Shown: positions 7,579 to 20,046, counted from the stretch's first letter. The stretch: DNA of 64,000 bases from Lachnospiraceae bacterium (GCA_017938315.1 JAGBBV010000010.1:1-64000); one strand, 5' to 3'. Notes: a model not told the origin generated them from the letters alone. A program made the numbers and translations.

Positions 7579-8721
7579 TTAAAGGAGTTTTTGCAGGGTA
7601 GGCGAGATATGAAAAAACTCTGTCACATGATGAACATCGCTCTTTCCTTCTTTTCCCTTTTTCACAGCCCTTATCAATATATTCTTAGGCGTGTGTTCCA
7701 TATCAATAAATTCTAAAATTTGCGTCTCATAACCTTTTTCTTCCAGCAGATTAGCCCTAACAGCATCTGTCAGAAGCGCTGACATTCTTTCTTTAATCAA
7801 ACCGTACTTCAGTATGGGAGCAAGCAGTTCATTTTCTATCTGCCCATTCACCTCATGCTGACAACAGGGTACTGACAAAATTACCTTGGCATTCCAGTCC
7901 ACCGCATTCTTTAATGCATAATCCGTGGCTGTATCGCATGCATGCAAAGTAACCACCATATCTACGTCGCCGTTCCCCTGAAACTTCGCAATATCCCCAT
8001 GCAAAAAAGTAAGCTTTTCATATCCATACTTTTCCGCAAGGCTGTTACAGTGTTCGATTACATCTTTTTTCAAATCCAATCCGGTAATACAGGTATCATA
8101 TCCCTGAAGTTCATGCAGATAATAATACAAGGCAAAGGTAAGGTATGATTTGCCGCATCCGAAATCGATAATATGAACCGGCTTGTCCTTTTCAAATACC
8201 GGCAAGATATCCTCTACAAACTCCAAATATCTGTTAATCTGCTTAAATTTATCATAGTGTGCCTTTATAATTTTACCCTCTTTATTCTGCACACCAAGAT
8301 CTATCAAAAAAGGGACAGGCTTTCCTTCCTCCAGAATATATTTTTTACTTCTGTTGTGGGACAGATCCGGCTTTAGCCCTGCCTGTACTGCATCCTTTTT
8401 ATGCACCGCTTTCTTTATCGTAGCTTTTCCTTTTTTGCTTACAAGTACAGTAAGCTTAGCAGAAATACTTTCTGCCTCCAGCTGTTTAAAATCATTTTCC
8501 ATATAGGAAACAATTCGCTCAACTGCCTCCTGTTTGTCCAAATTCTGATGATAAACTTTGGTATCTTTCGATACAGTCTCCTGAAAAAAAAGTTGCTCTC
8601 TTAACAGAATGGGACGTATTTTTACTTTAAAAGCATCTCCCTTTACCCGGGGATTGCTGATAATAATCTGATATAGTGTTTCGTTTAGCATCTCTTCCAA
8701 GTGCTGTCTTAATTCTTCCAC
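7579..8721 (-). CDS. Class I SAM-dependent methyltransferase (Methyltransf_32/METTL25-like)
   Basis: A 380-residue protein. About 165 N-terminal residues lack a recognised domain. The Rossmann-fold methyltransferase starts near residue 180, with motif I IIDFGCGKSYLTF, an acidic end of strand 2 in TGLDLKKDVIEHC and a motif IV-like stretch MVVTLHACDTATDYAL. The next motif, VILSVPCCQHE, is characteristic of PF13679, which contains RNA- and protein-modifying enzymes. The substrate is unknown. Its stop codon abuts the start region of the following membrane protein, suggesting an operon. Confidence 0.75.
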   Translation of the reverse strand: MEELRQHLEEMLNETLYQIIISNPRVKGDAFKVKIRPILLREQLFFQETVSKDTKVYHQNLDKQEAVERIVSYMENDFKQLEAESISAKLTVLVSKKGKATIKKAVHKKDAVQAGLKPDLSHNRSKKYILEEGKPVPFLIDLGVQNKEGKIIKAHYDKFKQINRYLEFVEDILPVFEKDKPVHIIDFGCGKSYLTFALYYYLHELQGYDTCITGLDLKKDVIEHCNSLAEKYGYEKLTFLHGDIAKFQGNGDVDMVVTLHACDTATDYALKNAVDWNAKVILSVPCCQHEVNGQIENELLAPILKYGLIKERMSALLTDAVRANLLEEKGYETQILEFIDMEHTPKNILIRAVKKGKEGKSDVHHVTEFFHISPTLQKLL

Positions 8722-8747
8722 AATATTCTCCGTTTCCTTTTATACGC

Positions 8748-8783
8748 AAAATATAGTCACAACAAACGTCATGACTATATTTT
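8748..8783 (-). terminator. Terminator after the 8808-9203 gene
   Basis: AAAATATAGTCA (8748-8759) pairs with TGACTATATTTT (8772-8783) as a 12-bp stem. On the minus strand the 3' arm ends in TTTT. The stem is AT-rich, so efficiency is uncertain. Confidence 0.55.
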
Positions 8784-8807
8784 ACTGACTTATACCGAAA
8801 ATCACAA

Positions 8808-9203
8808 CTAAAACTTTAAAATCCCGCGGGAACGGTTATGTCTTCTTTTATAGATCTCATAAAACAAAAGAATCTGAATTAAGTCCCCAAGCCACTTTAA
8901 TTTCTCTTCTGACATGGGCTCTGTTTCTTCCTCGCTATTTGCATTTTCTTCCCGCCTCACTCTGTCCGTAATTTCCATGGACAACTTATATAACTGCCAT
9001 CTGTCCGGATATTCATCATAAATCAGACTGCCTTCGTAGTCCAATTTATCCAAAATAGACGCAATTAATTTCTGATAACGCTTGGCGTCTGCCGGATACA
9101 TCTGCTGTAAATATTCCAGATCACGCATAATGGCATCGTCTTCCTGATAATACATAGGAAGGGGATAGGTCATATAAAAAGGCAAAATTCTTCTTTCATT
9201 CAT
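8808..9203 (-). CDS. Unknown 131-residue cytoplasmic protein
   Basis: The protein starts MNERRILPFYMTYPLPMYYQ and is mostly charged helix, with RDLEYLQQMYPADAKRYQ near residues 27-44 and a C-terminal LIQILLFYEIYKRRHNRSR. There is no signal peptide or membrane segment and I recognise no family. The coding character is good: a single long frame, typical codon use and its own downstream hairpin. It sits alone between the methyltransferase unit and the end of the atp operon. No function is proposed. Confidence 0.65.
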   Translation of the reverse strand: MNERRILPFYMTYPLPMYYQEDDAIMRDLEYLQQMYPADAKRYQKLIASILDKLDYEGSLIYDEYPDRWQLYKLSMEITDRVRREENANSEEETEPMSEEKLKWLGDLIQILLFYEIYKRRHNRSRGILKF

Positions 9204-9312
9204 TTTGCAATCTCTTTCTATGTTTCTTTACCCCTATCATATGATATTTTTACTTTTTTCGTACCCTTTCCCCGTCAGAATATCTAAAGCTGTATTCCCT
9301 CATGTCCATAAT

Positions 9313-9346
9313 AAACAGAGGGCAAGTTATCACCTGCCCTCTGTTT
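9313..9346 (-). terminator. Terminator of the atp operon
   Basis: AAACAGAGGGCA (9313-9324) pairs with TGCCCTCTGTTT (9335-9346). It lies just past the atpC stop codon, and the 3' arm on the minus strand ends in TTT. Confidence 0.75.
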
Positions 9347-9349
9347 TAA

Positions 9350-9754
9350 CTACTTCAGTACATGAATACGGGCCATCGCTCTTGCAAGGGCTGTTTCAGC
9401 ACGCATTAAATCGGTTTCCGGTGTCTTGGAGTGTAATCTCTCCTCTGCACGTCTCTTTGCTTCCAATGCACGATTCTCATCAATTTCATCGGGCCACTCA
9501 ACGATTTCCGCCAAAATCACCACTTCATCCTGCAAAATTTCTGCAAAACCTGCATGAAGTGCCGCTTCCTTCTGGCCATCCTCTTCCGTTATGGTGAGAA
9601 TACCGGGGCTTACAATTACCGTTGTAGGTACATGCTTTTTCAAGATACCGATTTCACCTTCGGTGGTGTTAAACTCCACCATGGAAACCTCTCCCTTATA
9701 AAACACACGGTCGGGAGTAATAATTTTTAGTGAAAATAAATTATTATCTGCCAT
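9350..9754 (-). CDS. atpC: F1 ATP synthase epsilon subunit
   Basis: A 134-residue protein with the N-terminal beta-sandwich (KIITPDRVFYKGEVSMVEF and EGEIGILKKHVPT) and a C-terminal helical hairpin rich in Ala, Arg and Glu (DENRALEAKRRAEERL). This is the rotor subunit that links gamma to the c-ring and can inhibit ATP hydrolysis. Length is normal. It is the last gene of the operon, 16 bp after atpD. Confidence 0.95.
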   Translation of the reverse strand: MADNNLFSLKIITPDRVFYKGEVSMVEFNTTEGEIGILKKHVPTTVIVSPGILTITEEDGQKEAALHAGFAEILQDEVVILAEIVEWPDEIDENRALEAKRRAEERLHSKTPETDLMRAETALARAMARIHVLK

Positions 9755-9770
9755 TTACATTCCCCCGTTC

Positions 9771-11234
<1,464 letters not shown>

Positions 11235-11252
11235 TTAGGACAAATACCAAGC

Positions 11253-12107
11253 TTATGAAATCGCGTTGGCACCTGCAATAATTTCTGTAAGTTCCTGTGT
11301 AATGGAACCCTGACGTGCTCTGTTATAAAGCAAGGTCAGACTGTCTATCATTTCTTCCGCATTGCTTGTTGCGGAATCCATCGCCTGCATTCTGGCACCG
11401 TTTTCACTGGCAACTGACTCTACCATACCGCCATAAATCAGGCTTGTAATATATTTGGGAATAATCAGCTCAAGAGCTTCCTCATCCTCAGGTTCAAAGT
11501 TCATCAGCGCCTTGTCATCTGCATCCTGCTCTTCTTCCTTTTCTACTTCTACGGGAAGTAATTTCAGAAGTGTAGGAATGTGTACCACTGTGTTCTTAAA
11601 TGCGGTATAGGCAAGGTAAATTTCACTGATTTCACCTTCTGCAAAGGCTGTAAGGACATCCTTACAGATCTTCATCGCATCTGCATATGCAGGTTCATCA
11701 ATGGCATCGGAATAATCCGCCTTGATTTCGTATGATTTCTGCAGTGCGTCCTTTCCTTTTTTACCGATGGCGTAAATACACAAATCTTCGTCAGCCAATT
11801 CCCCTCTGGTAATCAGTTTGATTACATTGGAATTATAACCGCCTGCCAAGCCTCTGTTAGAGGTAATGACAATCACAGCCTTCTTGCCACCCTCTCCGGG
11901 CTTTAAGTATCTGTGCTCTAAGTTTTGTGTTCTTGCCAAAATAGACTGCACCGTTTGATACATACAACGGAAATAATTATCCGATTTTTCTGCATTTGCC
12001 TTTGCTCTTTGCAGTTTAACAGTAGAAACAAGCTTCATCGCTTTGGTAATCTGCTGGGTGCTTTGAATACTGCTCTTGCGCCTTTTTATGTCTCTCATTG
12101 AGGCCAT
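11253..12107 (-). CDS. atpG: F1 ATP synthase gamma subunit
   Basis: A 284-residue protein with the signature N-terminal helix MASMRDIKRRKSSIQSTQQ followed by ITKAMKLVSTVKLQRAK. The C-terminal helix holds MQAMDSATSNAEEMID, and both pair as the central rotor shaft. The central Rossmann-like part is normal (VIVITSNRGLAGGYN). A short acidic insertion around residues 190-212 (EKEEEQDADD) is a local peculiarity. Gene order and spacing (27 bp from atpA) are standard. Confidence 0.96.
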   Translation of the reverse strand: MASMRDIKRRKSSIQSTQQITKAMKLVSTVKLQRAKANAEKSDNYFRCMYQTVQSILARTQNLEHRYLKPGEGGKKAVIVITSNRGLAGGYNSNVIKLITRGELADEDLCIYAIGKKGKDALQKSYEIKADYSDAIDEPAYADAMKICKDVLTAFAEGEISEIYLAYTAFKNTVVHIPTLLKLLPVEVEKEEEQDADDKALMNFEPEDEEALELIIPKYITSLIYGGMVESVASENGARMQAMDSATSNAEEMIDSLTLLYNRARQGSITQELTEIIAGANAIS

Positions 12108-12134
12108 AGCTTTTCACCTTTTCTTTCTACTGTT

Positions 12135-13649
<1,515 letters not shown>

Positions 13650-13679
13650 TTACGCACCTTTCTTTTTATTTCGTTTACC

Positions 13680-14225
13680 TTATACATTTATTTTGAGCAA
13701 TTGCTTTCTCATTTCAAACAGGCTGCTGCGGATACTGCTGTCCACAATTCTGTCGCCGATTCGAATAATCATACCGCCAATCAAATCCTCATCCACGGAA
13801 AAATGCATTTCCATTTCTTTATAGGTGGTAGTGGCAAGCAATCGCTGTTTTATTTCTTCTTTCTTTGCTTCGTTTAGCGTAATGGCTGTGCTTACATAAG
13901 CCACACCGATTCCTTTCAGGCGCTTTACTTCATCTACAAAGTATGTCAGAATGGCATCTATTTCACTATATCTGTCTTTGCTGACTACCAAATGTAAAAA
14001 GCCTTTTAATTCTTCCGAAATTCTTCCTTTAAACACTTCATTTAAAACTGCAAGCTTTTCATCCTTTAAAATCTTGGGATGATTCATCAGTTTATTAAAA
14101 TCGGGATTCTCATCAAGAATTTCTTTCAGTGCTACCACTTCAGCAAGGAATTCATCTTCTTTTCCTTCCTCAACAGCCAGTTCAAACAAAGCTTCTCCAT
14201 ATGTTTTGGAAACTAGCTTAGCCAT
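13680..14225 (-). CDS. atpH: F1 ATP synthase delta subunit
   Basis: A 181-residue protein with the OSCP-type N-terminal helical bundle (KTYGEALFELAVEEGKEDEF, LMNHPKILKDEKLAVL) and the conserved C-terminal DEDLIGGMIIRIGDRIVD. It connects the b stator to the alpha subunits. The start overlaps the end of atpF by 13 nt, indicating translational coupling. Confidence 0.95.
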   Translation of the reverse strand: MAKLVSKTYGEALFELAVEEGKEDEFLAEVVALKEILDENPDFNKLMNHPKILKDEKLAVLNEVFKGRISEELKGFLHLVVSKDRYSEIDAILTYFVDEVKRLKGIGVAYVSTAITLNEAKKEEIKQRLLATTTYKEMEMHFSVDEDLIGGMIIRIGDRIVDSSIRSSLFEMRKQLLKINV

Positions 14226-14731
14226 GTGTTTTCACCTATTTCTTTCAATGTTTCATTGATTAAACTTTCCTGTACATTGGTATCAATGGATGCCTTCACT
14301 ACCTTACCGGCCATGATGGATGCAAGCACTACCATTTCACGCTTCACATCATCTGCTGCCTTTTGTTTTTCCAGTTCGGCTTCCACTTTGGCTCTTTCAA
14401 TAATACGAGCCGCCTCTTCCCGGGCCTGTGTCACGATTTTATTTTCGTTTGCAAGGGCTTTCTTTCTGGCTTCACTTAAGATTTCATCCGCTTCTTTTTC
14501 GATGTTCTTTAATTTGCCTTCATATTCTGCTTTCAAAGCCGCTGCATCTTCCATGTCCTTTGCAGCATTATCCAGCTCTCCCTTAATCTTATCCTGCCTC
14601 TTTTTTAGGAACTCTCTCGCAGGATTAAAAAGGAAATAAGAAGCAAAAAGGAACAGTACGAAAATGGCAATCATCATGAGAACCGCGTCCGCAAGTAATT
14701 GCAGGTCCAGGTCAAACAATCTGGGTTCCAT
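14213..14731 (-). CDS. atpF: F0 ATP synthase b subunit
   Basis: A 172-residue protein with one membrane helix at about 13-35 (LADAVLMMIAIFVLFLFASY). A long charged coiled coil follows (KKRQDKIKGELDNAAKDMED, EADEILSEARKKALANENK) and forms the peripheral stalk. The N-terminal stretch before the helix is short, as usual. It overlaps atpH by 13 nt. Confidence 0.95.
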   Translation of the reverse strand: MEPRLFDLDLQLLADAVLMMIAIFVLFLFASYFLFNPAREFLKKRQDKIKGELDNAAKDMEDAAALKAEYEGKLKNIEKEADEILSEARKKALANENKIVTQAREEAARIIERAKVEAELEKQKAADDVKREMVVLASIMAGKVVKASIDTNVQESLINETLKEIGENTWLS

Positions 14732-14769
14732 TCGTAAATCTCCTTTCTTCTAACTTTTTATCCTCCGGA

Positions 14770-15066
<297 letters not shown>

Positions 15067-15069
15067 TTA

Positions 15070-15789
15070 TTACTCTGTTGTGCATGCATCTGTAATATAT
15101 GTCATGGTTAACATACAGAATACGTATGTCTGAATTGCTCCGGAGAACAAGTCAAAATACACATGCAATGCTGCGGGCCATGCGATTGCCACTTTAGAAA
15201 GAAGTGCATATATGAGAGCCATAATGGCTGTACCCGACAAAATATTGGCAAACAGACGTAGTGACAATGAAATAGGCACTGCAAAATCACTCACAATATT
15301 AATGGGTGCCCATATCGGCCACGGATCACACAATCCTTTCAGCACGCCTGAAACCTTCTGGTGTTTAAACTTGTTAAAATGAATTAACGTAAAGGTAATA
15401 ATACCCAGTGCAAAAGTCACACCATAGTCAGCGGTCGGCGGCCTAAGCCCCAAAAGACCGGATATGTTACTTATCAATATAAAGATAAAAATGGTTCCTA
15501 TATAATTGCGGAATGTAACAGCATGCTTGCCCATAACTCCGCCTATCATTCCATCCAGCATCTCCACGATAAGTTCAACCACGTTCTGAAAACCTTTTGG
15601 CACTTCCTCCGCTTTTTTCATGGCGCGGTTTGCTGCCAGACAAAATCCCATGATAATTAACATTACAAACAGGACACATACATGTGTGGTAGTGATCCAG
15701 ACTGTTTGTCCGAATAATTCATAGGAAAAGACGCCGTGAATCATAAAATCCACTTCTGTACTCTCCGACAACAGGATTCCCTGCTCCAT
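15070..15789 (-). CDS. atpB: F0 ATP synthase a subunit
   Basis: A 239-residue membrane protein with about five or six helices. It contains the essential Arg helix SLSLRLFANILSGTAIMA and the earlier NVVELIVEMLDGMIGGVMG segment. It forms the two ion half-channels next to the c-ring. The start has AAGGAGG about 7 nt upstream. The gene lies after the two small accessory membrane genes. Confidence 0.95.
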   Translation of the reverse strand: MEQGILLSESTEVDFMIHGVFSYELFGQTVWITTTHVCVLFVMLIIMGFCLAANRAMKKAEEVPKGFQNVVELIVEMLDGMIGGVMGKHAVTFRNYIGTIFIFILISNISGLLGLRPPTADYGVTFALGIITFTLIHFNKFKHQKVSGVLKGLCDPWPIWAPINIVSDFAVPISLSLRLFANILSGTAIMALIYALLSKVAIAWPAALHVYFDLFSGAIQTYVFCMLTMTYITDACTTE

Positions 15790-15801
15790 ACTTTCACCTC
15801 C

Positions 15802-16245
15802 TTATTCCTGCACTGCGTCAGGTTCTTCTATAAGGTCAGGGAGAATTTCCTCCCCATAAATACGTCTGCTGATTTTTTTGGTAAGAGGCTGCATATACGC
15901 AGACACTTTCAGTCCCATGACACCCAGAAACGCAGATAACGGATTGACAACCCCTGAAACGGCTACTGTCACAATCACTGCTACAATCACTACGTAGCGG
16001 ATGACATTCTGCCTGCCCAGATATCCCACTGCAGATTTCTCTTCCAAATCAAGCCCTTTGTCAAGCGTCCACCACATGTGAAACGCCGCAAACGCCGCTG
16101 TTATGATTCCTACCCAAAGTCCCAAACTGTAGGAGAGCTTGTCCTTCGGCAAAAATACAAACAGCTGACAAAGGCCTCCAAAAATCAGTATTCCCACTTC
16201 CAATTCGAAAAGTGTTCTATTTATCCCCAGTACTATCTTTTTCAT
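15802..16245 (-). CDS. ATP synthase subunit I-like membrane protein
   Basis: A 147-residue protein with four hydrophobic segments (GILIFGGLCQLFVFL, LGLWVGIITAAFAAFHMWW, VIRYVVIVAVIVTVAVSG, LSAFLGVMGLKVSAYM). Position between the AtpZ-like gene and atpB, size and topology fit the AtpI family, which helps c-ring assembly and possibly Mg2+ or Ca2+ handling. It overlaps the preceding gene by 29 nt. Sequence conservation in this family is low, so the assignment rests on context and topology. Confidence 0.75.
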   Translation of the reverse strand: MKKIVLGINRTLFELEVGILIFGGLCQLFVFLPKDKLSYSLGLWVGIITAAFAAFHMWWTLDKGLDLEEKSAVGYLGRQNVIRYVVIVAVIVTVAVSGVVNPLSAFLGVMGLKVSAYMQPLTKKISRRIYGEEILPDLIEEPDAVQE

Positions 16246-16531
16246 AATCCTTATCCTTCATACTAACTTTTTTGCGGTTTTTCCTTCCCTGATGAACATA
16301 AGCTTCGCTGTCCGCCTCTTTGCTGAAAATGGTGCGGGCAAAACGAAAACAATTATACCCTCCGGCTACGGCTCCCACAAAAAACAGGATAACAACAAGA
16401 TAGGATGTGCCTAATTTCTTATCCAGAAAAATCCCCAGAAAAGAACATAACAAGACAGGAACCAACATGTTTATACCGAATTGTGTAATCATCGTCAGAG
16501 ACTGGTATACATTCCGATTAAATTTGAACAT
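16217..16531 (-). CDS. AtpZ/AtpI family protein, first gene of the atp operon
   Basis: A 104-residue protein with two membrane helices (ITQFGINMLVPVLLCSFLG and YLVVILFFVGAVAGGYN) separated by FLDKKLGTS, then a basic tail with FRFARTIFSK. This is the F0F1-ATPase-associated AtpZ pattern. I chose the ATG at 16531, with GGGAG 4 nt upstream, over the TTG at 16546. A promoter at 16592-16620 lies just upstream, so the operon starts here. Confidence 0.8.
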   Translation of the reverse strand: MFKFNRNVYQSLTMITQFGINMLVPVLLCSFLGIFLDKKLGTSYLVVILFFVGAVAGGYNCFRFARTIFSKEADSEAYVHQGRKNRKKVSMKDKDYEKDSTGDK

Positions 16532-16591
16532 GTCTCTCCCTCTCAAAACTGTTTATTCACAGATAAAAATACCGATTTGCATCACTAATTG

Positions 16592-16620
16592 ATTATACCT
16601 ATTTTTCCCTTGAATGTCTA
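16592..16620 (-). promoter_or_regulatory. Promoter of the atp operon
   Basis: On the minus strand TAGACA (16615-16620) and TATAAT (16592-16597) are separated by 17 nt, a near-consensus sigma-A promoter. The start would be near 16585, about 55 nt before the first start codon. Confidence 0.75.
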
Positions 16621-16636
16621 GGGAAAATCACGATTA

Positions 16637-17569
16637 TTAACACACATTATACCCGTTTTTTTCCAGATACTTTTTGATACCCTCTGTAAGAGACGTGGAC
16701 GGAAGCGGCACATTGGCGGATTTCAATTTTGATAAATCATAAATCCGGTGACACAAATGTCCTTCATAGCCGGGATGTTCCTCCAAATACCCTTGAAGCG
16801 GCACTTCCCGCGTCTTGACCGGAACCCCTAAAAGTTCACCGATGATTTCATAATATCTTTTATTTTCCACTGCTTCCGGTCCGCCTATACAAAAAATCTG
16901 CCCATAGGTATCCGGCTTATCCACACAGTCTAGCATCGCTTTTGCAAGATCATCCACAAAAATAGGCTGGGTCAGATAAATTCCGCCTCCCACCAGCCGA
17001 ATTTCTTCTCCTTGCAATATTTTATCCGCGAGTCCTTCCTGCCTGCTGTGTTCCGGATAACAGCCAAGCAAAAATCCCGGTCCGTAAATATGCCCCGGCC
17101 TGAAAACCGTAATGTCCATATCTTTATTTTGAGCCTCAAAATACTGCAAAAATATATGTTCCATCTTCCGTTTATTTCCGGCATAACTGCACTCTCCCGG
17201 TGTTCCCGTCTCTTCCACAAATATTCCTTCTTCTGTTTGCGGTGTCTTTTTATACCGGAAATCATAAACAGAATCTGTAGAGATAACCACCAGACGCCTG
17301 CTCACCCGGCTAAGCACTTCCAAATCCTGTTTTGCATGATTTTCATTCATACAAATGCAATCAAATACCACATCAAAAGTAAGACCTACATTTTCAATTG
17401 CCGATGTGAAAGTATTCGCATCCTCCCGGTCTGCCGTAATCGGATTAACTCCGGCCGGAAGTGTTCTTTTCCCTCTGGTAAGCGCCCATACTTCATAGTT
17501 TTCCTGTGCAAGTGTGGCAAGGCGTCCGCTAAGACCGCCGCTTCCGCCGATAATCAATGCTTTTTTCAT
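16637..17569 (-). CDS. NAD-dependent epimerase/dehydratase (extended SDR) family protein
   Basis: A 310-residue protein with an N-terminal Rossmann nucleotide-binding motif (MKKALIIGGSGGLSGRLA, GGxGGxxG type). The catalytic region has VVISTDSVYD and a Tyr-x3-Lys motif in CSYAGNKRKME, followed by the FRPGHIYGPG stretch typical of sugar-nucleotide epimerases and atypical SDRs. The substrate is unknown. I chose the ATG at 17569 because GGAGG lies 8 nt upstream; the upstream ATG at 17584 has no site. It ends 17 nt upstream of the atp promoter region and seems to be a single-gene unit. Confidence 0.8.
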   Translation of the reverse strand: MKKALIIGGSGGLSGRLATLAQENYEVWALTRGKRTLPAGVNPITADREDANTFTSAIENVGLTFDVVFDCICMNENHAKQDLEVLSRVSRRLVVISTDSVYDFRYKKTPQTEEGIFVEETGTPGECSYAGNKRKMEHIFLQYFEAQNKDMDITVFRPGHIYGPGFLLGCYPEHSRQEGLADKILQGEEIRLVGGGIYLTQPIFVDDLAKAMLDCVDKPDTYGQIFCIGGPEAVENKRYYEIIGELLGVPVKTREVPLQGYLEEHPGYEGHLCHRIYDLSKLKSANVPLPSTSLTEGIKKYLEKNGYNVC

Positions 17570-17679
17570 ATCACAAACCTCCATTTTACTATTATAGCAA
17601 ATCAGTTGACTTTATACAAAATTCAAGATAAGATTTTAAAAAGTGCTTTTATGGGCACGCACATACAAGGAGAGTTTTT

Positions 17680-18159
17680 ATGACAAATCCCACATTATAT
17701 CGCAGAAGAATTATTCCTAACGAATGTATTCTCTTAAAGGATGACATCATCTTATCCTGTGACGAAGAACGGATTATTACCAAGTGGAATGCCCTGCACC
17801 CCAAAAAAGATTTGCACCATGGTGCATCCTGCTACTTCCTGAAGGAAGGATTTAAGGTCAGCAAATTCTGCCGGGAAGACAACTCCCTGCTTTACTGGTA
17901 CTGCGATATTGTGGATTATAATTATGACCCTGCGGAAAACAAATTAATTGTTACGGATTTATTGGCTGATGTAATTATTTATCCCGATGGCTTTGTGAAG
18001 GTCGTAGACCTGGACGAACTGGTAACCGCACTGGAAGATCGCTCCATATCTCTTGATACCCTAAAGGCAAGTCTGAATAAACTTGACAAGCTTTTACATA
18101 TCGTTTATTCCGGAGACTTTTCTACTTTGTCAGATTACATCAAGGATGCCACGAATTAA
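17680..18159 (+). CDS. DUF402 family protein
   Basis: A 159-residue protein containing the DUF402 core: YWYCDIVDYNYDPAENKLIV followed by TDLLADVIIYPDGFVKVVD and DLDEL. The family includes nucleoside tri/diphosphate phosphatases (Ntdp) acting with divalent metals. The D-rich DLLADV and PDG motifs that contribute to the metal site are present. AAGGAGAG lies about 7 nt before the ATG. It is transcribed opposite to its neighbours and ends at a bidirectional terminator. Confidence 0.8.
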   Translation: MTNPTLYRRRIIPNECILLKDDIILSCDEERIITKWNALHPKKDLHHGASCYFLKEGFKVSKFCREDNSLLYWYCDIVDYNYDPAENKLIVTDLLADVIIYPDGFVKVVDLDELVTALEDRSISLDTLKASLNKLDKLLHIVYSGDFSTLSDYIKDATN

Positions 18160-18184
18160 AACCAGACAAGTTAGTTGCATAATA

Positions 18185-18217
18185 AAAGGAACGGTACTTA
18201 CCGTTCCTTTCAAATTT
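18185..18217. terminator. Bidirectional terminator between DUF402 and SleB-type genes
   Basis: AAAGGAACGGTA (18185-18196) pairs with TACCGTTCCTTT (18199-18210). T-rich flanks lie on both sides (CAAATTTTT on plus, TTTTATT on minus). The convergent genes end at 18159 and 18228. Confidence 0.8.
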
Positions 18218-18227
18218 TTATATACTA

Positions 18228-19391
18228 TTAATAGAAGATATGTCCACCGATTTGAATACCTGTAAGCCCTTCGATAGGTGTTCTGAAAAACAGACAATCA
18301 CCAACTGTGGTAGCTCCTGCCATAGCTTCATCCGCTGCCTTATAACAGGCCGCCGTGGCATGATCTTCTGCAAGAGCAAGTGCAAGGCGTCCGCTTCCCG
18401 CCGGTGAAAATTGTCTTTTCTGATAGATTACCCCTACCACTGTATCGGGGAATACTGCACTTCTCACACGGTTCATAACTACCGCGCCTACCGCCACCTG
18501 TCCTTCATAGGGCTGATTACCGGCCTCGCAGTAAATTAAATTGGCAAGCAGATATCTGTCACCATCTGCAAAAGTAATATCCGAGAAGTCTCTCCATGCC
18601 GATTGCGCGGCAAGTCTTGACAATCTCCGTTCTTCTTCCAACTGTTTTTGGAGCTTTTCTATTTCATTCTGCTGCTCCTCCAACTGTTTTTCATAAGCAA
18701 TCATTTCTGCTTCTGTTTCCGAAATTTCACTTTCATATCCTGAAATCTGACCTGATGTCTGACTGACCAGACCGGACACACGGCTTTGCTCCGCTTCCAC
18801 TTCTACCTTTAATGCATCCAATTCTTCTTTTTCTGTAATCAGAAGTGCTTCTTTCTCCTCAATCGTAGCCCTTGTCGCCTGATACAAAGTAAGCTGCTCC
18901 CTATCATAAGCAGATAATTGTTCAATATAATCATTGCGATTGAGCATATCCGAAAAATTAGCTGCTCCGAAAAACATCTCCAGAACCACAAAATCTCTTT
19001 TCTCATACATGAACTGAATCCGCTTTTTCATGGCTGCGTATTGCTCTTCTTCCACAGTCTTTGCCTCTGCAAGTTCGATACCTGTCTGTTCAATTTCCGC
19101 TTCTTTGGTCACAATCTGTGCTTCCAAATCTGCAAGGTTTTCGCTTACTGCTGTAAGTTCTGTATTGAGCGTATTGAGCTGCCCCCGAAGACCTTCTGTT
19201 GTTTCCTTAAGTCCCGTCAGTTCTTCTTCCGTCTCATTAAGCGCCGTCTGGGTCTTTTCTTTTTCTTCTTTGGCTTTATTCAGTTTTTCTTCTGTATCCT
19301 TTACATCCGCATAAACTGTTGTGGGAATGGTGCATGCCAGCAACGCGACTGCCGTCATGATGGCAATCAACTGCTTTCGTGCTCCTTTCAT
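18228..19391 (-). CDS. Secreted SleB-type cell wall hydrolase with PcsB-like coiled coil
   Basis: The 387-residue protein has a signal peptide ending near TTVYA (residues 1-28). A long coiled coil at about 30-245 follows (KLNKAKEEKEKTQTALNETE and similar), with a PcsB/CwlO-like segment QFMYEKRDFVVLEMFFGAAN. The C-terminal Hydrolase_2 domain at about 270-387 starts YLLANLIYCEAGNQPYEGQV, holding the catalytic Glu, and continues AVGAVVMNRV. SleB domains cut peptidoglycan, in spore cortex or vegetative wall. The coiled coil would tether or gate the enzyme. I chose the ATG at 19391 (AGGCGG 8 nt upstream). In-frame codons to 19475 would overlap upp. Confidence 0.85.
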   Translation of the reverse strand: MKGARKQLIAIMTAVALLACTIPTTVYADVKDTEEKLNKAKEEKEKTQTALNETEEELTGLKETTEGLRGQLNTLNTELTAVSENLADLEAQIVTKEAEIEQTGIELAEAKTVEEEQYAAMKKRIQFMYEKRDFVVLEMFFGAANFSDMLNRNDYIEQLSAYDREQLTLYQATRATIEEKEALLITEKEELDALKVEVEAEQSRVSGLVSQTSGQISGYESEISETEAEMIAYEKQLEEQQNEIEKLQKQLEEERRLSRLAAQSAWRDFSDITFADGDRYLLANLIYCEAGNQPYEGQVAVGAVVMNRVRSAVFPDTVVGVIYQKRQFSPAGSGRLALALAEDHATAACYKAADEAMAGATTVGDCLFFRTPIEGLTGIQIGGHIFY

Positions 19392-19416
19392 CCGCATCAC
19401 CGCCTTTATCTTCCAT

Positions 19417-20046
19417 CTACTTGGTTCCGAATATTCTGTCTCCGGCATCTCCAAGTCCCGGCACAATATAGCCATGGTCGTTTAACTTTTCATCAAGTGC
19501 TCCAATATATATATCCACATCAGGATGTGCTTCCTGCATAGCTTTTACCCCTTCAGGTGCTGCAATAATACACATAAAATGTATCTTCTTACAGCCTTTA
19601 TCCTTAAGCATCTGAATCGCCGCCACAGAAGATCCTCCTGTTGCAAGCATGGGATCCACCACAAAAACCTCTCTTTCTGCACAGTCCGCAGGGAGTTTGC
19701 AGTAATACTCTACCGGTTTTAAAGTCTCCGGATCACGGTACAGGCCGATGTGTCCAATCTTCGCAGCCGGAATCAGGGAAAGCATTCCGTCCACCATACC
19801 AAGTCCCGCACGCAAGATGGGAACAATTGCCATCTTCTTGCCCTTCAATTCTTTTACTGTGGTTTTACAAATAGGAGTTTCAATTTCCACATCTGTAAGT
19901 TGTAATTCTCTTGTTGCTTCATAACAAATAAGCATTGCAATCTCACTGATTGTCTGTCTGAAATCCTTCGTTCCTGTCTCAATTCTTCTGATGTAACCAA
20001 TCTTATGCTGAATCAGCGGGTGATCCATAACTACTGCTTTTGCCAT
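19417..20046 (-). CDS. upp: Uracil phosphoribosyltransferase
   Basis: A 209-residue protein of standard length. The PRPP-binding loop is [18 protein letters not shown], the N-terminal part has [13 protein letters not shown] and GTKDFR, and the uracil-binding C-terminal region is [11 protein letters not shown]. It converts uracil and PRPP to UMP in pyrimidine salvage. It lies in a rpiB-upp arrangement near atp genes, as in Bacillus. Confidence 0.95.
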   Translation of the reverse strand: MAKAVVMDHPLIQHKIGYIRRIETGTKDFRQTISEIAMLICYEATRELQLTDVEIETPICKTTVKELKGKKMAIVPILRAGLGMVDGMLSLIPAAKIGHIGLYRDPETLKPVEYYCKLPADCAEREVFVVDPMLATGGSSVAAIQMLKDKGCKKIHFMCIIAAPEGVKAMQEAHPDVDIYIGALDEKLNDHGYIVPGLGDAGDRIFGTK